From NCBI GenBank assembly GCA_947036475.1, contig CAMQRG010000045.1:1-11628 (forward strand): DNA of 11,628 bases. Reading direction: 5' to 3'. Both the position numbers and the translations under genes were made by a program. The DNA is from an uncultured Clostridia bacterium (GTDB taxonomy: Bacteria; Bacillota; Clostridia; Lachnospirales; Anaerotignaceae). The stretch's first letter is position 1. Every line of letters begins with the position of its first letter. Below, in pieces: positions 1-7,065 of this stretch. The notes beneath the pieces are model-generated. The model saw only the letters and a list, made by a program, of their open reading frames with translations. It was not told the DNA's origin and ran no database searches.

Positions 1-34
1 GTCTCGTGGGCTCGGAGATGTGTATAAGAGACAG
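1..34 (+). other. Untrimmed Nextera (Tn5) sequencing adapter
   Basis: The first 34 bases match the Illumina Nextera read-2 transposase adapter. It ends at bases 16-34 with the 19-base Tn5 mosaic end AGATGTGTATAAGAGACAG. This is library-preparation sequence left on a contig end and not part of the genome. The reading frame of the following carbamoyltransferase starts immediately after it, so the gene is cut by the end of the contig and not by a biological insertion. No transposase or other Tn5 sequence follows. Confidence 0.97.
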
Positions 35-657
35 TTATCATACTGCGTCACCCGATGGCAGGGGCGCCCAGACTGCTGGCGGACTGCGTGAACGCTTCTG
101 TCGTCAATGCTGGGGACGGGTTCAATGAAAACCCCGGTCAGTCCCTGCTTGACCTTCTGACAATCAAGGAGCAGAAGGGCGGCTTCGAAGGGCTGAAGGT
201 GGCGATTGTGGGCGACCTGCTGCACAGCCGCATTGCGAAAAGCAATATATGGGGACTGACAAAAATGGGCGCGGACGTCTGCGTTTCTGGTCCGCCGACG
301 CTCCTTTTACCGGATATTGAAAAATTCGGCGTAAATGTGTATTACGATGCGCGGGAGGCGGTCAATAATGCTGACGTTATCCTGACAACACGTATGCGCA
401 TGGAAACACAGGATAAATCTTTCCTGCCTTCTCTGGACGAATATAAACGGCTGTTCCGCGTGGACGATTCGCTCCTGCGTTATGCAAAAAAGGACGCTAT
501 TGTCATGCACCCGGGACCGATACAGCGGGGCATTGAAATTTCCGCGCGAGTAATCGACAGCAAACGCTGCATTATTAACGACCAGATTGCGAACAGTGTT
601 GCGGTGCGCATGGCGATTTTGTATATTCTTTCTCAGATTGGGGGCGGTATGCAATGA
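35..657 (+). CDS. pyrB: Aspartate carbamoyltransferase catalytic chain, 5'-truncated
   Basis: This is the C-terminal two thirds of an aspartate/ornithine carbamoyltransferase-family protein, which in its standard form joins carbamoyl phosphate to aspartate in pyrimidine synthesis. About 207 residues are present of a usual 305-335. The N-terminal part with the STRT carbamoyl-phosphate loop lies beyond the contig end. Visible landmarks are RHP at the start, NAGDG, GQSLLDL, the VGDLLHSR loop, TTRMR, MHPGPIQRG and the closing VAVRMAILYI helix. The loop after NAGDG reads NENPGQ where ATCases have HPTQ, so the position of E. coli His134 is Asn (codon 130-132). The usual R-x-Q is R-M-R (codon 397-399). 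From memory, the style is closest to the Pseudomonas/Aquifex PyrB class that assembles with dihydroorotase chains. The stop overlaps the next start as ATGA (654-657), which suggests translational coupling. Family assignment is sure; full ATCase activity is not. Confidence 0.9.
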
Positions 658-1925
658 GAACACTGCTGAAAAACTGCCGGATTGTCGGCTGTGATTATGA
701 GCGGGATAAACGGATGGATATTTATGTCGCGGACGGCGTGATTGAAAAAATTGGTGAAAACCTGACGGTGGAGGGGGTAAAAACGCTGGATGTCGGCGGA
801 CACGCGGTTTTGCCGGGGCTGATTGACATGCACTGCAATATTTGCGACCCGGGGCATGAATACCTCGAGGATATCAATACAGTTTCCCACAGCGCAATAC
901 GCGGCGGTTTTACGACGATTACCTGTGAACCGAACACACAGCCCGCCATTGACAATAAGACGGTGGTGGAATATATTGTATCCAAATCTAAGGAAAGCTC
1001 CCTTGTAAATATTTATCCGTATGGCAGTATGTCGATCGGGTGTAAGGGGGAAATCATGGCAGAGATTGGCGAAATGCATGAAGCGGGCATTGTCGGCATC
1101 TCGGACGGCGATGAATTTACGGATTCTGCTGCTTTTCTGCGGAATGTCATGAAGTATTCCAAAATGTTCGACCTGCCGGTCATTACTCACTGTGAGGACA
1201 GGGGGCTTTCCGGCGTCGGCGTGATGAACGAAGGCTATACCGCTTCCTGCCTTGGCCTTTCGGGAATGCCCCGAGAGGCAGAAGAAATCATTGTGGCGCG
1301 GAATCTGATTCTTGCGGAGCACAGCGGCGCAAGGCTGCATGTCACGCATGTCAGCACAAAAGGTTCTGTGCAGCTGATACGCGAGGCGAAAAAGCGTGGC
1401 GTGACTGTGACCTGCGATACCAGCCCGCATTATTTCCTGCTGACGGAAGAAGCCATAGGCGAATATAACGCTCTGGCAAAGGTAAACCCGCCGCTGCGCA
1501 CCAGAGAGGACGCGGAGGCTATTATAAAAGGCATTGCGGACGGGACGGTAGACGTAATTGCGACGGGACACAGCCCTACAAACCTGACAGACAAGCATAA
1601 AGAGTTTGATAACGCTGTGTATGGCATTTCTTCAATGGAAACGACGTTTGCGCTCTGCTATACGCATCTGGTGGCGACAGGCGTGATTTCCGCGGAAAAG
1701 CTGGTTGAAATGATGTCAAAGAAACCTTCTGAGATTCTGCGGCTGTATAATAAAGGCTGTATCGCCGAAGGGAAGGACGCAGACCTCATTGTTGTAGACA
1801 CGAAGGAGTGTTACTGTATTGACCCGGAACATTTCGCGTCAAAAGCAAAATTCTCTCCATTTGCCGAGCAGGAGGTGCGCGGGAAGGTACTGTATACTAT
1901 GGTCGGCGGAAAAATGCTGACATGA
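654..1925 (+). CDS. pyrC: Dihydroorotase homologue with degraded active site (PyrC'-like)
   Basis: This is a 423-residue class I dihydroorotase of the amidohydrolase superfamily, of normal length and with the fold signatures intact: LPGLIDMH, RGGFTTI, EPNTQP, HCED, LHVTHVST, NPPLR and a C-terminal beta-domain. Aligned by eye, without gaps in these blocks, to B. subtilis PyrC (recalled), several key residues are lost. The HxH metal motif is H60-x-N62. The substrate Arg is C64. The bridging-metal Asp of DDG is G152 in the sequence SDGD. The catalytic Asp of DHAPH is G305 and its last His is T309. Metal ligands H179 and H232 and substrate residue N278 remain. Catalysis as a normal dihydroorotase is therefore unlikely. 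The intact frame and conserved core suggest a maintained structural or regulatory role, as for PyrC' of Pseudomonas, which supports ATCase assembly. It overlaps pyrB by 4 bases; a GGGGGCGG stretch lies just upstream but there is no strong ribosome binding site, consistent with coupling. A changed substrate is the alternative. Confidence 0.9.
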   Translation: MRTLLKNCRIVGCDYERDKRMDIYVADGVIEKIGENLTVEGVKTLDVGGHAVLPGLIDMHCNICDPGHEYLEDINTVSHSAIRGGFTTITCEPNTQPAIDNKTVVEYIVSKSKESSLVNIYPYGSMSIGCKGEIMAEIGEMHEAGIVGISDGDEFTDSAAFLRNVMKYSKMFDLPVITHCEDRGLSGVGVMNEGYTASCLGLSGMPREAEEIIVARNLILAEHSGARLHVTHVSTKGSVQLIREAKKRGVTVTCDTSPHYFLLTEEAIGEYNALAKVNPPLRTREDAEAIIKGIADGTVDVIATGHSPTNLTDKHKEFDNAVYGISSMETTFALCYTHLVATGVISAEKLVEMMSKKPSEILRLYNKGCIAEGKDADLIVVDTKECYCIDPEHFASKAKFSPFAEQEVRGKVLYTMVGGKMLT

Positions 1926-1995
1926 AAATAAGGCGGGCGGTATGCCTGGCTGACAGGGCTGACGGCCGCATATTCTGCGTAGTTGTGCGCGAAAT

Positions 1996-2023
1996 TTGTA
2001 TTTTTCTGCGGAAGGGATAAAAT
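1996..2023 (+). promoter_or_regulatory. Possible weak promoter upstream of smc
   Basis: TTGTAT (1996-2001) is separated by 16 bases from TAAAAT (2018-2023). The -35 matches the sigma-A consensus at only its first three bases, while the -10 matches at five of six. It lies in the only gap between pyrC and smc large enough for a promoter. The -10 box sits in the loop and arm of a strong hairpin, so the match may be chance. Confidence 0.3.
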
Positions 2024-2054
2024 CCCCCGCAGGGTGCGGGACGGGGTCCTGCGG
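2006..2054 (+). promoter_or_regulatory. Two mutually exclusive hairpins in the smc leader
   Basis: Hairpin A pairs CTGCGG (2006-2011) plus GGGAT (2014-2018) with ATCCC plus CCGCAG (2022-2032), with a 2-base AA bulge and an AAA loop. Hairpin B pairs CCGCAGG (2027-2033) with CCTGCGG (2048-2054) across a 14-base loop. Both need the same CCGCAG segment, so only one can form. Hairpin B is followed by TCTTTAATCTT, a poor U-tract, and lies 16 bases before the smc ribosome binding site. The layout resembles an attenuator or a translation-control leader, but no ligand-binding core is recognised and it is not a clear terminator. Confidence 0.4.
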
Positions 2055-2085
2055 TCTTTAATCTTAAAATGAGGTGGAAAAACGA

Positions 2086-5000
2086 ATGTATTTGAAACGG
2101 CTGGAATTGCAGGGATTTAAGTCCTTTCCTGAAAAAGTGAAGCTGGAATTTAACCCCGGTGTAACGGCCGTAGTCGGTCCCAACGGCAGTGGCAAGAGCA
2201 ATGTCTCTGACGCTGTGCGCTGGGTGCTTGGGGAGCAGCGAGTGAAAAGCCTGCGCGGCGATAAGATGGAAGACGTTATTTTCGCCGGAACGGAAAGCAG
2301 AAAGCCTCTCGGCTTTGCGGAGGTTTCCATTATCATTGATAATGAGGACGGGCGTCTGCCTGTGGAATATACGGAGGTGCAGGTGACGCGGCGCGTGTAC
2401 CGCTCCGGTGAAAGCGAATACCGTATCAACGGTACGTCCTGTCGTCTGAAGGACATACAGGAGTTGTTTATGGATACCGGTGTGGGCAGGGAAGGTTATT
2501 CCATCATCGGACAGGGAAGGATTGACGAAATCCTCAGCGCAAAGGGCGATGAACGCCGCCGTATTTTTGAAGAAGCGGCAGGTATCGTCAAATATAAAAC
2601 GCGGAAGAATGAAGCCGCTGCAAAGCTGGAAAAGGAACAGCAGAACCTTGTGCGCGTCAATGATATCATTCGTGAACTGGAAGGGCAGCTTGCTCCTTTG
2701 GAGGAACAAAGCGAAAAAGCGAAGGAGTATCTGCGGCTGAAAGAACGGCTGAAACAGGCGGAAACAGCCGCTTTCTGCCGTGAGGCGGAACGGGCGGACA
2801 TCCAGCTGCAAAAACTGGCGGAAGATGAGGAAAACGCAAGGCAGGAAATGGCCGAGGACCTGGAGAAAAGTGCGCAGGCAAAGGAAACAGCCGCTGCATT
2901 GCGGGAAAAAACGGAGCAGCTGGAAACGGCTTTGCAGGAAAAAACGGAAAGAATTTCCGAAATCCGTCAGGAAATTGAGAAAAAGGAAGGCGAAATCCGT
3001 CTGCGGGAGGAACAGCGCCAGAATGACGCGGCGAATGCGACACGTTTGCAGGAGGAAATTGCCCTGAAAGAAAAAAAGCAGGACGAAAACAAGGCGGAAC
3101 AGGAGCTTTGCCAGAGCCGCATGACTGCGCTGCGGCTGAAAATGGAGCAGCACCAGAATGAGCTGACGGCATTGGAGGAGGAATTTGCCTCCCTGAGCAG
3201 TACGCTGACGCAGGAGGAAACGCAGGCAGAATCCTTTAAGGACGAGATTTTTGAGCATATCCGTATCAGTACGGAAGCAAAGGGCGAGATTTCAAAGCGT
3301 GAGGCAATGCGCGGGCAGTTTGAAGCCAGAAATGAGCAGCTGCAAATGGAAAAAAACTATACGGAAAGCCGTTTGGAGCAGTTCCGAGTGCATCTGCTTG
3401 CGCTGGAACAGAAGGAGAATGAACGAAAAAATTCCATTCGCTTTTTGGAACAGGAACTGACTGCTTTGGAGCAGGACAGGACGCATGCGCTGGAACAAAA
3501 GCGCAGGGCGGAAAACAGCCTTTCCGGGCAGGAGACAAAGATGTACGAAACGCGTTCGCGCCTTTCCATATTGCTGGAGATGGAACGGGAGCAGGAGGGT
3601 TTTTATGGCAGTGTAAAAAGCCTGCTGAAACTGACGGACAGGGAGCAGCGCGGCATCTGCGGCGCTGTCGGACAGCTTTTGAAGGTCGAGGAGGCTTACG
3701 AAACTGCGATTGAGGCGGCTCTGGGCGGCGCGCTGCAAAACATTGTGACGCGTACGGAAGAAGATGCGCGCGACGCGATACAATACCTGAAAGCAAACCG
3801 TCTCGGCAGGGCAACGTTCCTGCCGGTTTCTGCGATTCGCGGCAGGGGGCTGGAAGGGCGCCCGCCTGTATTGGAGGAAGCAGGCGTCATTGGTGCGGCG
3901 TCTGATTTGGTTTCGTGCGAAGAAACCTATCGGCAGATTGCGCTGAACCTGCTGGGGAGAATACTCGTTGTAGACGGACTGGACAGGGCTGTCGCGCTGG
4001 CGAAGAAATACCGCCACCAGTATAAGCTGGTGACGCTGGAAGGAGATATTCTGAACCCCGGCGGCGCGATGACGGGCGGCTCGGCGCAGAAAAAAACGTC
4101 CCATATCCTGGGACGCGGCAGGGAGATACGAAACCTGCGGGAACAGCTGCAAAATGCGGAAACACAGGCGGGGCAGCTACGCGAAAAGCTCCTGCTTGCT
4201 GATGAGGATTTGCAGGAAATTGAGCAGGAGACCATGGATAAGAAAATGGAATTGCAGGCTGTGCTTGTGACACAGGGCGGCGCGGACGGAGAACGGGAAA
4301 AAGCCGAAGCCGACCGTAAAGAGGCGGAAGAAAAGCTTTCGCTTCTGCTTTTGGAGGAACGCCAGCTTGCGGAACAGCTGGAAGGCGCGGAGCAGGAGAT
4401 ACAGGCATTCCGCGAGAAGGTCGAAGCATCTGAGCAGAGCATGGCAGAGGCAAATGAACAGCTGACTGCTTTCCAGAGCAGTTTGAGCGGCGAAAAGGAA
4501 AAGCGTGACACGCTGGCGGAGAAAATTACACAGAAGAAAATTACGCTTTCCAACGCGGGTCAGCAGCTTTACAGCATGGAGGAAACATTGCTTCGGCTGA
4601 AAGAAGAGACGGAACGGCTTGCGCAGGAGCGCGAAGCGGCACTGGAACAGGCGGCGCAATATGATGAAAGCGGCGGAAAACGAGCGGAACAGCAGGAGGA
4701 TTTGAAAAAAGAATCCGAAACACTTGCACGCGAAAACGAACAGCTGCAAACGGAATGCGGCGCGCTTGCGGCAGAGAAAGACAACGTTTCTGCAGAAAAG
4801 GAGCGTGCAGAGGAAGAGGCGGTAGAATGGAAGGAAACTGCCGGAAGGCTGGAAAATGAAATTTTCCGCATTGTAACGCGGCGTGAAAAGCTGGAAGAAG
4901 AAAAACAGCGCATTGCGGCGGAGATGTGGGAGGAATACGAAATGACGCTGCGTATGGCACAGGAGTATGCCGCCGCGCAGCCTGAAAATGAAGATGACCG

Positions 5001-5640
5001 TCCGGTACGGGAATGGAAAGCCATGATTCGGGAATTGGGCAGCGTAAACGTTGGCGCAATTGAGCAGTACAGGGAGGTACGGGAACGCTTTACTTTCCTT
5101 TCGGCACAACGCGGGGATATTTTGGCGGCAGAGGAAAAACTTTCGCAAATCATAGAGGAACTGCTTGGATTGATGGAAAAGCAGTTCAGAGAGCAGTTTG
5201 CGTTGATTTCGGAAAACTTCGGGAAGGTATTCCGAGAAATGTTTGGCGGAGGCAAGGCATATCTGCGGCTTATGGATACGGCAAACGTGCTGGAATCGCC
5301 CATTGAGATTGTGGCACAGCCACCCGGGAAAAATTTGCAGAACATGCAGCTGCTTTCCGGCGGAGAACGTGCGCTGACAGCGATTGCGATACTGTTTTCC
5401 ATACTGCTTTTGAAGCCGTCGCCGTTCTGTATACTGGACGAGATTGAAGCCGCGTTGGACGATGCGAATGTCAGCCGTTACGCGCAGTATCTGAAACGTT
5501 TCTCGAAAGATACTCAGTTTATTGTGATTACACACAGGAAGGGTACGATGGAGTACGCTGACGTGATGTACGGTGTGACGATGCAGGAAAAAGGTATTTC
5601 CAAGCTGATTTCTGTGGATTTTACAGAAAATGCAGGGTAA
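2086..5640 (+). CDS. smc: Chromosome segregation ATPase Smc
   Basis: This is the SMC subunit of the bacterial condensin, which with ScpA and ScpB loops and compacts the chromosome. The length of 1184 residues is typical. The N-terminal head begins MYLKRLELQGFKSF, with Walker A GPNGSGKSN at residues 31-39. A long Glu/Gln-rich coiled coil runs from about 165 to 500. The hinge covers about 505-665 and ends in GGAMTGGS. The return coiled coil spans about 670-1010. The C-terminal head carries the ABC signature LSGGERALTA (S1091) and Walker B CILDEIEAALDD (D1118, E1119), all intact. ATG 2086 is preferred over the in-frame GTG at 2074, because the GTG lies inside the ribosome binding site GAGGTGG (2071-2077), 8 bases before the ATG, and because Smc proteins normally start MYLK. 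rnc, the usual upstream neighbour in Firmicutes, is missing. ftsY follows after 49 bases, so co-transcription is likely. Confidence 0.97.
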   Translation: MYLKRLELQGFKSFPEKVKLEFNPGVTAVVGPNGSGKSNVSDAVRWVLGEQRVKSLRGDKMEDVIFAGTESRKPLGFAEVSIIIDNEDGRLPVEYTEVQVTRRVYRSGESEYRINGTSCRLKDIQELFMDTGVGREGYSIIGQGRIDEILSAKGDERRRIFEEAAGIVKYKTRKNEAAAKLEKEQQNLVRVNDIIRELEGQLAPLEEQSEKAKEYLRLKERLKQAETAAFCREAERADIQLQKLAEDEENARQEMAEDLEKSAQAKETAAALREKTEQLETALQEKTERISEIRQEIEKKEGEIRLREEQRQNDAANATRLQEEIALKEKKQDENKAEQELCQSRMTALRLKMEQHQNELTALEEEFASLSSTLTQEETQAESFKDEIFEHIRISTEAKGEISKREAMRGQFEARNEQLQMEKNYTESRLEQFRVHLLALEQKENERKNSIRFLEQELTALEQDRTHALEQKRRAENSLSGQETKMYETRSRLSILLEMEREQEGFYGSVKSLLKLTDREQRGICGAVGQLLKVEEAYETAIEAALGGALQNIVTRTEEDARDAIQYLKANRLGRATFLPVSAIRGRGLEGRPPVLEEAGVIGAASDLVSCEETYRQIALNLLGRILVVDGLDRAVALAKKYRHQYKLVTLEGDILNPGGAMTGGSAQKKTSHILGRGREIRNLREQLQNAETQAGQLREKLLLADEDLQEIEQETMDKKMELQAVLVTQGGADGEREKAEADRKEAEEKLSLLLLEERQLAEQLEGAEQEIQAFREKVEASEQSMAEANEQLTAFQSSLSGEKEKRDTLAEKITQKKITLSNAGQQLYSMEETLLRLKEETERLAQEREAALEQAAQYDESGGKRAEQQEDLKKESETLARENEQLQTECGALAAEKDNVSAEKERAEEEAVEWKETAGRLENEIFRIVTRREKLEEEKQRIAAEMWEEYEMTLRMAQEYAAAQPENEDDRPVREWKAMIRELGSVNVGAIEQYREVRERFTFLSAQRGDILAAEEKLSQIIEELLGLMEKQFREQFALISENFGKVFREMFGGGKAYLRLMDTANVLESPIEIVAQPPGKNLQNMQLLSGGERALTAIAILFSILLLKPSPFCILDEIEAALDDANVSRYAQYLKRFSKDTQFIVITHRKGTMEYADVMYGVTMQEKGISKLISVDFTENAG

Positions 5641-5689
5641 GGACGGAAAGCACAGCATATGTGGTCTGAATGAAAATTGAGGTGTGAGA

Positions 5690-7051
5690 ATGGGATTATT
5701 TGATTTTTTTAAGAAAAAAGAAGAAAACGTGCCGAAACCGGAGGAACAGCAGGAAGGCGTGCTGGAGATAGAGGGGCTGGAACTGGAACAGCCCGCAGAG
5801 GAGGACGGGGAAGTCGTCCTTGTGCTGGAAGAAGGAGAGAGTGAAACGGCTGCCATCAGCCATGCGGTGCATGAAATGATGGGGGAGGACGACATTGAAA
5901 TCTACCGCGCAACGCCAGATGTTTTGTACCAGGAAGATGCAGCCGAGGCAGAGGAAATCACAACGGAAGAATCGACTGAGCTGGAGGAAATAACGTCTGA
6001 GGAACCGGAAGAAACTGCCGAGGCGGAGGAAATCACAGCAGAGGAACCGGAAGAGCCAGAGGAAGTCACACCCGAGGAGTCGGAAGAACAGGAAGAAGCC
6101 GAGCCGGAAAAGACAGAGCCTGACCCTGAGCCCAAAAAAGGCTTTTTCGCAAGGCTGAAGGAAGGACTGGACAAGACCCGCCGAAACATTATGGACGGTG
6201 TGGACAGTGTTCTGGGCAGCTTTACGAAGATAGACGAGGACTTGTTTGAGGAACTGGAAGAAGCCCTCATAATGGCAGATTTAGGCGTGCAGACTACAAT
6301 GGAAATTGTGAACCGTCTGCGGAACAGGGTGAAAAAGGAGCATGCCACAGACCCTTCTCTGGTGAAAGGTATGTTGGTTGAAGAAATTACGGAGATGCTT
6401 TCCGAAGGGGCGGAGGAAGAAGAAAATTTGCCCACTCCAACTGTGATGCTCGTCATCGGCGTAAACGGCGTAGGCAAGACGACGACCATCGGTAAGCTGG
6501 CGTACAGTTTCAAAAAGGACGGAAAAGCCGTTCTGCTGGCGGCGGCGGATACCTTCCGCGCGGCAGCCATCGACCAGCTGGAAATCTGGGGCGAACGTGC
6601 CGGTATTGAAGTGATTAAGCATGAGGAAAACTCCGACCCTGCCGCTGTGGTGTTTGACGCGGTGCATGCGGCGCGGAACAAAAAATCAGATTTACTCATC
6701 TGCGATACGGCGGGGCGGCTGCACAATAAAAAGAACCTTATGGAAGAGCTGCGGAAGATTGCCCGTGTGATTGAACGGGAATACCCTGACGCAAACCGCG
6801 AGGTCTATCTCGTGCTGGACGCGACAACAGGGCAAAACGCTTTACAGCAGGCCAGACTGTTTCAGGAGGTTGCGGATATTACAGGCATCATACTGACGAA
6901 GCTGGACGGTACGGCAAAGGGCGGTATCGTTGTGGCAATCAAGAGTGAACTGAAAATTCCTGTGCGCTACATTGGTGTTGGTGAAGGCATTGACGACTTA
7001 CAAAAATTCAATGCGGCAGATTTTGCAAAAGCGTTGTTTGGCGGGGAATAA
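5690..7051 (+). CDS. ftsY: Signal recognition particle receptor FtsY
   Basis: This SRP-family GTPase receives SRP-ribosome complexes at the inner face of the membrane and hands them to the Sec translocon. It has 453 residues, longer than the roughly 300-330 of many Gram-positive FtsY proteins, because of an N-terminal acidic region (about 12-148). A short start MGLFDFFKKK is followed by this Glu-rich segment, then the amphipathic KKGFFARLKEGL (149-160) that leads into the N domain. The G domain is intact: GVNGVGKTTT from G257, ADTFRAAA, DTAGR from D339, TKLD from T403 and the closing GVGEGIDDLQKF. ATG 5690 was chosen, because the in-frame GTG at 5684 is part of the ribosome binding site GAGGTG (5679-5684), 5 bases upstream of the ATG. 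It sits directly after smc, as in many Firmicutes, but ylxM-ffh does not follow. Confidence 0.97.
   Translation: MGLFDFFKKKEENVPKPEEQQEGVLEIEGLELEQPAEEDGEVVLVLEEGESETAAISHAVHEMMGEDDIEIYRATPDVLYQEDAAEAEEITTEESTELEEITSEEPEETAEAEEITAEEPEEPEEVTPEESEEQEEAEPEKTEPDPEPKKGFFARLKEGLDKTRRNIMDGVDSVLGSFTKIDEDLFEELEEALIMADLGVQTTMEIVNRLRNRVKKEHATDPSLVKGMLVEEITEMLSEGAEEEENLPTPTVMLVIGVNGVGKTTTIGKLAYSFKKDGKAVLLAAADTFRAAAIDQLEIWGERAGIEVIKHEENSDPAAVVFDAVHAARNKKSDLLICDTAGRLHNKKNLMEELRKIARVIEREYPDANREVYLVLDATTGQNALQQARLFQEVADITGIILTKLDGTAKGGIVVAIKSELKIPVRYIGVGEGIDDLQKFNAADFAKALFGGE
5939..6106 (+). repeat. Imperfect Glu-rich repeats in ftsY linker
   Basis: Codons 84-139 of ftsY repeat units of the type AEEIT-x-EE, EEITSEEPEE, AEEITAEEPEE and EEVTPEESEE. 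The DNA repeats are imperfect (GAGGAAATCACA, GAGGAAATAACG, GAGGAAATCACA, GAGGAAGTCACA), separated by variable spacers. This is probably a slippage-grown acidic low-complexity tract. Acidic N-terminal regions occur in some FtsY proteins (for example E. coli) and are involved in membrane association there. Confidence 0.75.
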
Positions 7052-7065
7052 AGGAGGAAAGGAAC

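Noticed and set aside
1..34. Tn5 mosaic end as evidence of a natural transposon
   Set aside because: The full adapter precedes it, and there is no transposase or IS50 sequence; it is a library artefact.
55..657. ATG at 55 as the true start of the carbamoyltransferase
   Set aside because: Family-typical residues (V-I-I-L-R-H-P) are encoded immediately before it, and the protein would lack its N-terminal domain. The gene is cut by the contig end.
2006..2032. Hairpin after pyrC as an intrinsic terminator
   Set aside because: The T-run (2001-2005) lies before the stem and not after it, and the downstream side is G-rich, so it fails on the plus strand; on the minus strand it would be followed by A residues.
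4177..5895. Long minus-strand frame (572 codons) opposite smc and ftsY, with similar ones at 1897-3258 and 633-1598
   Set aside because: These are antisense shadows of genes with strong codon bias; the translations are low-complexity (Phe/Leu/Arg/Ser-rich) and show no family motifs.
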